From: Choanephora cucurbitarum
Lineage: Eukaryota; Mucoromycota; Mucoromycetes; Mucorales; Choanephoraceae
Direction: 5' to 3'
NCBI GenBank assembly: GCA_025331435.1
Contig: JAIWNI010000011.1
Span: 310,001 to 374,000 of the forward strand
Length of the DNA stretch: 64,000 nucleotides
Shown in pieces: positions 34,647-45,819 of this stretch; position 1 is the stretch's first letter; every line of letters begins with the position of its first letter. Position numbers and translations under genes: made by a program. The notes under the pieces are model-generated. The model was given only the letters and a program-made list of their open reading frames with translations. It made no database searches and was not told the DNA's origin.

Positions 34647-37600
34647 TTATGAAAAGGGTGTAAGCTGTATGATGGCTGAGACAGGCACAACCTCAACATC
34701 TCTCGCACGGGCCTTTACACTAAGATTACGATCGCCTGTCACCAAACAGACAGGTACAACAGAATCTTTACTTTTTGTTTGTGGCTGCTGAGATATCCAC
34801 CAAAGACAAGTGGAAAGAATCAGATCATCAAGATTCTTGTCAGTCTCGCCAAACACAAACTGCTCAGAACGAATGGAGATATCGTTCATAAAGTTGTTGT
34901 GAGAGGTTTGAATACGAAGTGAAGTGCTTTGTTTGGGCTTTGACGAAAGTGTGTCTTCTAACAACTCAATACCTTGCTGAGCAACTGAGCCCAAACGATG
35001 AGGATTTGTTCGAAGACCATCTAATTCAGTGACCACTTTTATGCCCCACAATATCAGTATTGCACTTCCTGTTACTCGAATGAAGACTTACCTACTAAAG
35101 GCACAATAACAGACCATGTTTGAGATTGAAGTAGTTTTTTGACATGATCGATATGTCCAATAAAACAGTTGGTGTCTAATACTAAAATCGTTTTACCAGG
35201 GATAATACATTCACGTAAATAGTTGAGACGTGCCTCTCTTTCCTTCACGCGAGTAGGTAGACGACGGAACCCATAGTGCTGCTCTGCCTCTGCAGTGGTT
35301 ACAATCGCTTGTAGTTGTTCACGTCTCTTTTTAAGTTGAGTCATGATATCATCATCATCGTTCTCTTGGTCGTCATCGTCTAATTCCACTTGGCTTGAAA
35401 GCAAAACATCATCGTCCATTTCTTCAATGGTTGCTGTGCATCCCATAGAAAGAATCGTGTTTTCATCCTCTTCCAACAAAGTGTGTGTGTCTAAAGGTGA
35501 AGAAACTGAAGCAAGCTCAAGTGCTGCCATCTTTTCTTCAATTGATTTAGATTCAGTAAAGATTTCTTCCACTGGATCATAATACAAGATACCATCCAAA
35601 TGCTGCCCCATAAAAAAAAATATACACATAAGCTCATCCAATTAGACATATCCTTTTTTTTTTTTGTAAATCTACCTTGACCAAAGTAAAACCATATTCT
35701 AGAATTCTGATTTTACGACGAGTTGTGATATCTGTTGCCTCAACAACAACAGCAGTAGTATCTGGTTTCTTCACTGCCTCTAGCCTCAAAAATCGACCAT
35801 GAATCTCGTCCACCCAACCAAGACCACGTAGATAATGCTCCTCGGGGAGATCAGGCGCTCTACCAAGAATGTCACATACGTTCTTTGTGAACAAGAGCTC
35901 TGCCTCAGAATGAGTCCCATCGTTTTCGAAACTGACTTCGTCCTCCATCAGATGCTTATTGACCAAATCGTATTTGTCTTCACCATTCAGTTGAAACAAG
36001 AGCTTGTTTAAGAATTGAATCAAAAGTGGCCAAAATGCAGTCGACACCTTGCCCTGTTCTCGAGCACGAAGGTGTGCGTATCGATCAAACATGAGGTCAT
36101 GCGAAATATCGCCAACAAGTAGCTCCCATAAAGATGGCTGATTGTCGAGTCGAATACAGATGCCAGTCAATACCATCCAATGAAGAAGGACTTCCATATA
36201 CACAATCCATGCCTCTTCATCGTCTCTGGTATGGGCCTCTAAAGGTAAAAGAGCGTCTTTCTTTTGTTCTTCAAAAATAAACGCTTTTGTCTCGCGATAG
36301 CGAAAGACCAGATGAGGTAGATCGGGGATGGTGGGCACCTTTGCACTTGGCAAGTCTGTAGTCAAGTAACGTTGAAGTAACTCAACAGCTATTTGACAGG
36401 TCAAGTCAATTTCATACGAAAACAGTATGTTGTCACTCATGCCATCTAAAAGACTCTTGTAGTCATCTTCCTTTGATGCATCAGGATAGAATAGCTGATT
36501 TGAATGAGCAGCAATCAACTTGGTAAGCTTGGCATTCGCATAGTCATAAGCATACAAGGACGAAAGACAAAGAACGATCGTCTCAAACCAAAACAGATGA
36601 GCACCTGAGAAACTAGCCACAGGCACATTGGTTGATATCTCCTCCTCTTTAGAAACAGGAGAGGCAAAGCGCTCTGCCATCCGTTGTGTCTCTGTCTTTT
36701 TGACGAAGAGAGTGTCAAAGAAGATACGTTTCACCTGAGGAAACTCGTCAAGTCCAATCTTGGTAAATAACATTCCATGAAGGCGCATCAATAAAGCAGG
36801 AATAGCTACGTCTGGGTCTAATGTAGGAGGTAGCTTTGAACGCTTATGGTTCTTTTGGTTTTTGCTGTTCTTAGTATTGTAAGGATCAAGTATGTTCTTT
36901 TGAACCCAACGACGATTGCCCTCAAACAACACAAGCATACTCTCTCTGGCATTCAGGAAGCCATTGCGGCGTACCATCAGACTACGTGTGCTCAGATAAA
37001 ACTTATGCATGTCATAGTCTTGGGAAGGTAAGATGAGAGAGAGATTGAAGTAGAGATTGCCCTTGGCAGGCATCAACCATATGCCTAGGCAATAACGTTT
37101 CCAGGCTTCCAAAAAGGCCTCTTGTTTGGTCCAGTGAGTAAGGGCTGTATCTTCGTTTTCAGGAACATAAACCCAGCGATATCTTCCAAGATCGCCTCTT
37201 AAGGAAATGCAACTGTACCATTTGTATTTGTTAGTGCGCCTCCATTGTGATAAGCATTGATCCAGAGAGTCGTCGTCGTCTTTACCCGTTGCAGCATTGT
37301 CTTCTACACGCTTGAAGAAGCAAGTGAGCTTGAGATAGAATGCATCAGCCAGATCGAGGTAATGTAGGAATCTCATTAACGTCATTCGAGCCAATTGTGT
37401 CTGTAGCTTTAGTTCATGCTCAACAGAATCTTGAGAATCTTTCTGTGCATTCGGTCTTTCTACCCTGACAAATGTCATGCCGCCACCTTCTTGAATGACG
37501 GGTATTTCGTCATTGTTATTTATAGTATCCCCATTCGCTTCTTCACCCTCCAGCAGCATAGCCTCCAACTCGCTTCTTGCATTCTTTTTATTAAGTTGAT

Positions 37601-38333
37601 GATTCAAAGCAGTGATGGTATCGGTTGATTTCTTGAGTGATCTTCTAAACTGATCCACCAAACTGTAGACAGCTCTTTTCCAACACAAGCTCTCTAACCC
37701 CTTTTTCTGAGCATAGTCTAAGTCGTATTCGAGTATATCAATGTATTTATCACCTAGTTCTAGATGAAGCTTGATTTTCTCTTTCCATATAGATTCTGCA
37801 TCTATCACATCTTGTTCTACAAGCAAAGTCTGTTGCTGTTGTTTGTTACTTTTATCGTTGTAGTCATCCTGACTATCTGTGTCTGCCTGAAAGCAAGGTA
37901 GTGCTTGTGACTTTTCAGTCAAAGACTCTAACTTGGCTTCAATGGAACGCAGGGAAGCAATAAGTGCCTTGAGTTTTTTCTTCTTTAGGCTTTCTTCTTG
38001 CGATATGGGTGCAGTATCTATTTTTGATTCAGATGGTGACTTTTTACGTACAATGATAGGTGTTGCCCTTTTCTCTGTTGTATCTGCCTGTCGCTGATCT
38101 GAGCCAAGATGGTCTGAGGAGCTGTCTTCCGCAGACCATATGCGTCTTCCTGAAGCAACAGGTCGTCGCGTCTCCTGAGCCTTCTGTTGTGGCTGTGAAG
38201 ATTTTTTGTTAAATGCAATGGGGTTGTCGGAACGAGGGTCAAACAGTTGCCTGTCTAGATGACCTTCTCTTGACATGTTACGATTGAAATCATTGTCTCT
38301 TCTTTTGGATGATCCCCCTCTTCTTTTACTCAT
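34647..38333 (-). CDS. SMG6/EST1A-type protein: 14-3-3-like TPR domain plus PIN endonuclease
   Basis: Three exons (38333-35676, 35602-35092, 35035-34647) close to 1185 residues. The N-terminus is basic and Ser/Arg-rich. Residues about 190-420 form the helical 14-3-3-like region (WKEKIKLHLELGDKYIDILEYDL, RYRWVYVPENED). The EST1 helical hairpin region follows, with the conserved FYLSTRSLMVRRNGFLNARE near 450. The C-terminal PIN domain (about 1020-1185) has all acidic metal ligands: LVLDTN (D1029), TELDGL, NLDDLIL and VTGDRNLSVKARAR. In metazoans SMG6 cleaves mRNA near premature stops in nonsense-mediated decay, and EST1 relatives act at telomeres. Intact PIN acids predict nuclease activity. An acidic low-complexity loop (DDDDQENDDDD) sits just before the PIN domain. 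Confidence 0.92.
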
Positions 38334-38632
38334 ATTATCGAAAGATGAAAAGAAAAAAAAGTTGTTACTTTAATCTACAAGCAATTTATGAGTCAACAGT
38401 GCATCTGGAGTTATTGAGCATCATTACTTTTGATTCAATTTCATTGATGTGCTTTAGATAAAACAAAAAGAGAGAAAGAGAAAGTGAGCGTAATCAGTCG
38501 ACTTCCTAAAATAGCAGAAGCAGTCGTTTTCAAAAAAAAATAACCGCGTCACAACTTAAAGTTTGCAGGAGAGGCTCAACAAGTAATTTTTTTCTTTTTT
38601 TTTTTTGTATCAAGTTCTTTTTGACAGACGCC
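38334..38632. promoter_or_regulatory. Divergent promoter between SMG6 and UTP5 genes
   Basis: A compact 299-bp region between two start codons, with poly-A and poly-T tracts (A9 near 38532, T-rich near 38587-38606) as expected for nucleosome-depleted fungal promoters. A GCGTCAC element (38546-38552) resembles a CRE/ATF half site. Confidence 0.4.
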
Positions 38633-40818
38633 ATGGGCAAAGTAACTCATAAGAGAAATCCCGATACTTCTACAGTAGAAACTTCAGCTAATGCATCAGA
38701 GAATGCAGGCATTGTGATTTCTGCTTTCGATAACAGCACAACAGCTGATTACTTTGCCTTGATCACACATGGGCTTGATCGTCACCGTCTTCGCATCTTT
38801 AACGTTCGATCCGGTACTGTCAGTAACGATTACTCTGCCCAAGAGAAGGAACGTATTACCTGCCTTGCATGGGGCTACATGAAAGACACAGGCGACTTAC
38901 AGGCCAGCACTGTCCAAGCTTTCAAGAAGAAGAAGAGTGGTGTCACCTCTCTTTCCCGGGTTATTGGTCTTGGTATGCATACTGGCTCTATTGGCCTTTA
39001 TTCCCTTGCTCATGGTACCATTGTCAAGACTCTTTCAGGTTCTCATACTACACCTATTACTGATTTTGTCATGAACAAGGATGGCTCCCGTGGTTATTCA
39101 GTTGCTGAGGACAATATGGTTGTGGAATGGGATATAGAAGAAGGAAAAGAAATCTTCAAATGGAAGACAGATGCAAAGAACGTACGAAGATTAAAATTGA
39201 GTCACAATGAGACCAAGTTAGCTACAGCAGGTCATACTATCACATTATGGGATTTGAGTACACATACTGTCTTGAAGGTAAAGCAGAAAAGCCTGATGTA
39301 TGGATAACGAGATGGCTTACAGGATCCTTGTAGAAATTTACAGGTCATGCCAGTGCTATCAAAGAAATGGCATTCTCGCACCAAGACGATGTGTTAGTAT
39401 CCAATGCTGAAGATGATCGCTATGTGAACGTATGGGATGCTCAGACAACAAATACCAACTCAAACAACTTGACAGCACTCACACTAGAAACCAATGTGTC
39501 TCATATTGACTTTTCAAGTACAGAACCCTCTGTCTTGGCTGTGACAGATGACGGTCTGGTTGGTATTTGGGAGAATGCTTCTTTGATCACTACACAACAC
39601 AGCACTTCTAACAGAAGAAAGATGATGCGCTCAATGACAAAAGAAGCTGATGCCAACCTAAAACTTATTTCCACCACCACTACTTCTGATGAACAAGAAG
39701 TGGTCATTCCCATCTTAGCTGCCAAATTCGTAACTGACAACGGTGGCAAGTCCATCATGATTGCTAGAGGATCCAGTATCAAACCTTCTTTTGAGGTAGT
39801 CAAATATGTAGATGACCAGACAGGTGCTATTTTGCACGACATTACTCTCATTAGACAGCCCATCACTAACTATCTTATTGACACTGCCTCTATTGCTGCC
39901 AACAACTTGAGAACAACACGAAAGGCTTACGACGAATCAACTGTGACAGTAATCGGCAATGCTGACTTTGCTATCAAGGCGCCTACCATGGCTGTGGGCG
40001 GTAATGATGGCCTTGAGGATCAAGATCAGGATGAAGATAATCAGACACAGACCAATACAGAACCCTCAATTGAACAAAGGCTTCAAAGTTTAGATGTTGT
40101 AGATGCCACTAGCAGAAAGAGTAAAAAGAGCAGCAAGAAGAAGCCAATCGACACACCTTCTGCAGGATCTTTGCAGACTGTACTTGTACAAGCCTTGCAC
40201 TCAAGTGATGTTCAATTGTTAGAAGCCTGTCTACAACATACAAAAGTGGAAGTGATCAACAGCACTGTTAAGCGATTACCCACTCAATATCTGATTCCCT
40301 TATTACAAGAAGTCATTCAACGATTTCAAGAAAAACCTGCCCGTGCTCCTGCCTTGTTGGTCTGGATCAAATCGATCTTACTGATTCATACAGCCTATTT
40401 AATGACCGTTCCTGATCTGGTCGGCAAATTGTCTAATTTCTATCAGGCTTTAGATACACGTCTCGGTGTTTTCCCTAAATTGCTGGCGCTGAGAGGTCGT
40501 TTGGATATCGTACAAAGTCAAGTGAATGTGAAGGCCTACTCAAACATTGATGATAAGCAATTACAGCGTGCTCAATTACCTGAGAATGTATATGTCGAAA
40601 TGGATTCAGATGATGAAGCTGAAGAAGACGAAGCAATTGAAGAGGATGAGCATGATTTTGGTGAATTGATGAGTGACAATGAAGATTTATCAAGTGAGGA
40701 AGAGCATGGAGATGATATGGTAAATTCGTTTTCTTATTGCTAAGCAAACTGTACTGACGAATGCCTTATTTTTTTAATGTAGGATGATGACATGTCAGAG
40801 TTAGATGAAAGTGATTAG
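38633..40818 (+). CDS. UTP5: UTP5/WDR43-type U3 snoRNP (t-UTP) WD40 protein
   Basis: Three exons (38633-39277, 39334-40719, 40783-40818) give 688 residues. WD40 repeats occupy about residues 20-330 (YFALITHG, ITCLAWG, VIGLGMHTGSIGLYSLAHG, HTITLWDLSTHTVLK, FTGHASAIKEMAFS, DDGLVGIWENA). The Utp12 C-terminal domain (about 490-620) is clear: LVQALHSSDVQLLEACLQHT, VINSTVKRLPTQYLIPLLQEV, GKLSNFYQALDTRLGVFPKLLALRGRLD. Then comes a long acidic tail. UTP5 is part of the t-UTP/UTP-A subcomplex that binds nascent pre-rRNA in the nucleolus and starts small-subunit processome assembly. The ATG used has the favourable context GCCATGG; a UUG in frame 12 nt upstream is ignored. Confidence 0.92.
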
Positions 40819-41075
40819 AAAAGGACCATTTAGTTTATTTAGACCCTCTCTTTTCTTTTAATCGTTTCTTTTGTAATTAAAAAGTTGTACTATACTCAAA
40901 AAGCTTGTTTTTTTAAGGTTCGGAGACCAAACCGAAATGAAAAAAAAAGAGGGCTTGTCAGGAGTTACACCAAAGTTATAAATTGAACCTCTTCGTGTTC
41001 AACCTTTTAAAGAGACAACACAAAACCTTTTATTTTTCTTTCTTTCTTTCTCTCTTTTTTTTTCTTTTGTCCAAC

Positions 41076-44000
41076 ATGACTTTCTTTTCTAACTTGGCTC
41101 AACAGATTGAAAGCTTTTTTGATCCCTCTACTAGCACCCAAGCTAACCCCGAAGATGATGATGACTTCATTGAGCAACAACTAGCTGCCGAGGAACATCG
41201 TTATGATTCTTTTGCTGCCGTAAGACACAATGCTCAGGTCAAGTATTTTGTAGATGGCCAAAACTATTGTTGGTGAGTGCATATCAATCTAGCTTGTGAG
41301 CTGAAACAGTAAATTTTAACGTTTATTCCTTAGGGCTGTTTCAGAAGCTATTGATCGCGCCCAAGAGTGTATTTATATTGAAGATTGGTGGTTGGTAAAG
41401 TGTGCAAAAACAAAGGCTGAGCTAAAAAAAAATTATGCATACTAAACTTTATCTGTTTTATATTAAACACTCAAGACTCCAGAATTGGTAAAGATCATGG
41501 ATTGATTTCTTAGTGTGTACCATGCTAAACTAAACTATTTGTACTTAGTACATGCGTCGCCCTGCCTCTAAGTATCAAGAGTACCGTCTTGACCGCTTGC
41601 TCAAGAAGAAGGCTGATGAAGGTGTCAAAATCTTCATCGTTGTCTATAAGGTAAATTGGTATAATTAAAAGGGCCCGGAGCTTGAGTAATAAAAGGAAAT
41701 AAATCAATATAGGAAGTTGAACTAGCTTTGACTTTGGACAGCCGTCATACCAAGGATGCTCTTCAATCTCTTAGTGAAAACATCGTTGGTAAACTCCATT
41801 TCTATATGTCCGTAATAGCTACAAATACTCATACTTTTTACTTAGTGTTGAGACATCCAAACCATGATCTCGGTGGCACTTTCTTCTGGTCTCACCATGA
41901 GAAATTCGTTGTAGTGGATAACAGAATCGCCTTTGTCGGTGGTATCGATTTATGTTTCGGGTAAGGATATAGGTAATCACAGAGAAAAAAAAAGCGCGTT
42001 ACTAAAGTTGGTGCCAAAAAAAAAAATAGTCGTTGGGATACACACGGCCATCCTTTGGCCGATTTTAACGGAAATGATCCTCAGAGTGAACTTTTTATCG
42101 GTACAGAGACCTGTTTACTTAATTTATTTCTAACATCACTAACACGTATTTTTGCATAATAGGTCAAGATTACAGTGACGCCCGAGTTAGAGATTTTGAG
42201 AATGGTATGTGGTTGTGACACATGAGCAAGAGTACCATCATCACATATTAACTATCACTTCTACCTTTATTTCTTTTGAAACATAGTCAAGGATTGGGAT
42301 ATGAAGCTTATTGACAAGACTATTATTCCCAGAATGCCATGGCACGATATGTCAATGTGTGTTGTAAGTTGTTTTATGCATTAGTACTACATAGCGCAAA
42401 ACTAAATTGTGTCAATAGACTGGTCCACCCGTACTCGATGTGGCTCGTCACTTCTGTGAACGTTGGAACTTTGTTAAGCATGAAAAAGCCATGCACAAGG
42501 ACAACGTTCCTTTCTTGCAACCTCCTCTTGGTGGTATGGGCCAGCAAGAACGCTATATTGAAGAGAACAGAGAAGAACACCAAATCAGAAGACAACGTCA
42601 TAAGCATAGAACTCATGGTATTAAGGGTACCGCTCGTGTCCAAGTACTCCGTAGTTCTGCCGAATGGAGTTCCGGTGTCAAGCTTGAGGTAAGCTAAAAT
42701 AAAGTTTATTTTTCTAGAAAAAATAACACTAAACAAATGACTTGTATCATATCAATAGCACTCCATTCAAAACGCTTACATTGCCACTATTCTCCGTGCC
42801 GAGCATTTTGTTTATATTGAAAATCAATTCTTCAGTAAGTTACCATTGATATCCTTCTAAGCGTGCTTTTAACAGTTTGTTTTAATTTTCCTTAAAGTTA
42901 CTTCCACTGATAACAAAGAAGAGAATTTGCTCAAGAACCAAATTGGTAATGCTATCGTTAAACGTATCATTCGTGCTCATGAAGAACAAACAAAATTCAA
43001 GGTGTTTGTCTTGATGCCTTTGATGCCTGCTTTCCCTGCGGATCTCATCACTAAGGATGCTGCCACTGCCAGGTATGAAAAGAATAAACAGACACAAAAG
43101 GGTTATATGAGGAACAATAGACTAAATGTTATATTCAAATAGACTCGTCATGCATTATCAATACATCTCTATCTGTCGTGGCACTGACAGTATTGTTGAA
43201 AAGCTCAAAGCTAGCGGTATCGATCCTGATGAATACATCCGATTCTACAGTTTGAGAAGTTATGACCGTATCAACCGCAGTAAAATGGAAGACTTACTCT
43301 TGAAGGCAGCTGGTTACAGCGATACTACTGATGCTCAAATCGAAAACGCTGGAGGTTCAGAAGGAGATCTTGCTAAAATTGTACACCATGTTGGTGATCC
43401 AGATTTTGCACGTGATACAGAAGGTTCTTTCAACGTTGAAGATGAAGTCGAATACAGCCGTGTTCCTGAGGATGAAGATTTCGAAAAGTATCAACAACGT
43501 CGTTCAGAGGCAGTAGATGAAGATGATCAAGGTATTGCTTCCGACTCAATTGCCAAAGATGCCATGTTGGGTGGTGATATTGAAAGCGAACCTTGGGTCA
43601 ATGATACTGTAACTGAACGCCCTCGTGATGATGAAGCAGAGAAGGAAGAAGCCGGAGATTATGTCAGCGAAGAGCTTTACATTCATGCTAAGCTCCTTAT
43701 TGCTGATGGTAAGTGTTGTTCTCAAAGTTGCCAGTTCGTTACTGACATGATTTCTAACAGACAAGGTTGTCATTATGGGTTCCGCCAACTTAAATGACCG
43801 TTCGCAATGTGGTAACCGTGATTCTGAAATTGCTCTTATCGTTGAAGATCAAGACTTTGTTCCTTCTCAAATGAATGGAAGATACGTAAGTTTGTGTTTT
43901 TTGTTGACTATCTTTTCATGCTTGATCCTGACTCTTTGTTTTAGTATGAAGCTAGTCGTTTCGCTGCCAGTTTAAGACGTAGTTTATGGAAAGAACATTT

Positions 44001-44486
44001 AGGTTTGATTGCTCCCTCTCCACCTGATGAAGTAACAAACAACATGTTGCCCTTGCCTATTCCCCAAGAAGACTCACTTATGAGCGAAGAAGATCAATTA
44101 GTTATGGATCCTCTTGACGAAGAAACTCTTGACAGATGGAACTCAACAGCCAAGACCAACACCTTGGCTTTCCGTGAGGTCTTCCATTGTGTTCCCGATG
44201 ATACAGGTAATGAAATTATCAACTTTTTTGTGCAACTTTGCTGATCGTGTCCACTTTTTTTTTAGTTACCAACTGGGAAGAATACAAGGAGTTCTATCCT
44301 AACCCTAGCCAAATTGATATTGGTCACGTCCATGATCCCGAAATGTCTGTTGACACTATCAGAGATCATCTTTCTAACATTCGTGGCCACTTAGTCGAAT
44401 TCCCATACCATTTCTTGGAGAATGTCGATCTCCGAGGTGAAGCTATCCCATTCATCGGTGATGATATTCAAGAATTGTATACATAA
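41076..44486 (+). CDS. Phospholipase D with two HKD motifs (short, PX/PH-less form)
   Basis: Sixteen exons close exactly to 815 residues: 41076-41272, 41334-41394, 41476-41487, 41549-41650, 41713-41788, 41846-41960, 42030-42100, 42163-42204, 42287-42363, 42419-42688, 42759-42834, 42898-43072, 43143-43708, 43761-43885, 43945-44206, 44266-44486. The third is a 12-nt micro-exon encoding TPEL, required to restore the family motif EDWWLTPELYMRRP. Catalytic motifs: HKD1 HHEKFVVVD (His167, Lys169, Asp174) and HKD2 HAKLLIADD (near 606-614), each followed by the G(S/G) box. It would hydrolyse phosphatidylcholine to phosphatidic acid, which signals in secretion and morphogenesis. There is no room for PX or PH domains upstream. 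A roughly 125-residue acidic insertion precedes HKD2. Confidence 0.93.
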
Positions 44487-44539
44487 AAAAAAATATATTT
44501 AATTCATTAGTTAATATTCCTTATAAAACAAGAAGTGAT

Positions 44540-45400
44540 AAAATACACCTTTTACCAAAATTACCGTCGCATTTCTAGAAAGCAATGTTGAAGGTCTAGA
44601 AAAGAGCATCCCACAATTCAGGAATATAGTGCGCTTCCCAAAAAAAAAGCGCACATAGTAGTTTGTTGAGTATAACAGTCATCAAAGCGCTCAAGAGGGA
44701 TAGTATGTCAACACCTCTGAAATGATTGGAATACTTAGTTGCTAATACTGGCAAGTATACAAAGATAAATATCTTCAACTCTTTCACCCTTTCTGTTTAT
44801 TCTTTCCTTGGTTGGTTTTTCTTTAGAGTGCTCCTTTCTACCGGCTTCCAATGAACCTTATCAATGGCGAAAATCAACTAGCCTATTATATAGCGATAGA
44901 ACATTCTATTTGAAATGATCAAATTCTTTGAGCAAATAATTATCTGATCCATCAACTGATCTATAGTGGTAATGCGATGCTTGGAGAAAAACCAAATACT
45001 AAGTTTCTGTTTATCACTGCTAGTTTCTTGCAGGTAAAATGATTTTGAGCAGCTTATAGTCTTAAGCAATGAGTCTGTTTCACTTTCTAAGTCTTTCACC
45101 ATCCCTGTAAATTTTTAAAGCTTTCGCCTAAGATTCAAGACCATAGCTCTTGCAGTACTCTAAGACGAATATCAACTAAGCAAATAATATGGGCTTTGGT
45201 CTCGTTACTGACGCAACTTCTTCTTGACGGCTTTTCTTGCATTGAGCAAGGTAGCTGCTCATCAACACTCTTCAGCAATTCTTCTTGACGATGTTGCGAA
45301 GAAAAAGATATACACCACAACTCTAAATCCATATATGCCATAACGCACTCAATCCATGTTTGAGTTTCAATATATATTATATGAGTTGTATATACCACTG
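44540..45400 (-). pseudogene. Possible decayed minus-strand gene
   Basis: Three consecutive minus-strand frames carry protein-like segments (45398-45135, 45102-44878 and 44787-44596), for example TWIECVMAYMDLELWCIS...RSCVSNETKAHIICL and KDLESETDSLLKTISCSKS...KHRITTIDQLMDQI. No start, no clean splice set and no known family; order and strand are consistent with one broken orphan gene at the edge of the repeat island. It could be chance. Confidence 0.25.
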
Positions 45401-45552
45401 CCCTTGTTTTGAATGCATATTTCAGCCGTTCTAGTAAGAAAGTTATGGGTACTGTTTCAGCTAATCTATTGATATGATGTTTTTAAGTAAAGTTTCATTC
45501 TTCTTTTCTGTTCTTTGAGAAGCTGTCCCCATTTGTTCCAATACAAGTTGTA

Positions 45553-45756
45553 CAGTACTACCTCGCTATAACGGAATCAATATTGCATAGTTTTGGTGCT
45601 GTACAAATTTGAGATTGCACTTATTTTGGGTATAAAGTTTTCACATTATATCACTGATTCTCTCTCGATTTATGCAGTGATAGGAGACGACGAAATTCCC
45701 GCAACAATGAGCAACTCTGCATCCATACCAAATTCCGTTATTGTGGGGTAACACTG
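45553..45756. mobile_element. TA-flanked MITE with CAGT termini, type C
   Basis: A 204-bp non-coding element flanked by TA (45551-45552 and 45757-45758). Terminal inverted repeats of about 24 bp: CAGTACTACCTCGCTATAACG at the left; the reversed right end starts CAGTGTTACCCCACAATAACG. Such ends are typical of pogo/Tigger (Tc1-mariner) derivatives. It is unrelated in sequence to copies A and B apart from the CAGT start. Confidence 0.7.
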
Positions 45757-45819
45757 TAGTTCTTTAAGTTGTCAGGATGAGGGTCAAAGTAAACTCTGTT
45801 TGCAGGAAGAAGGCTGCTA

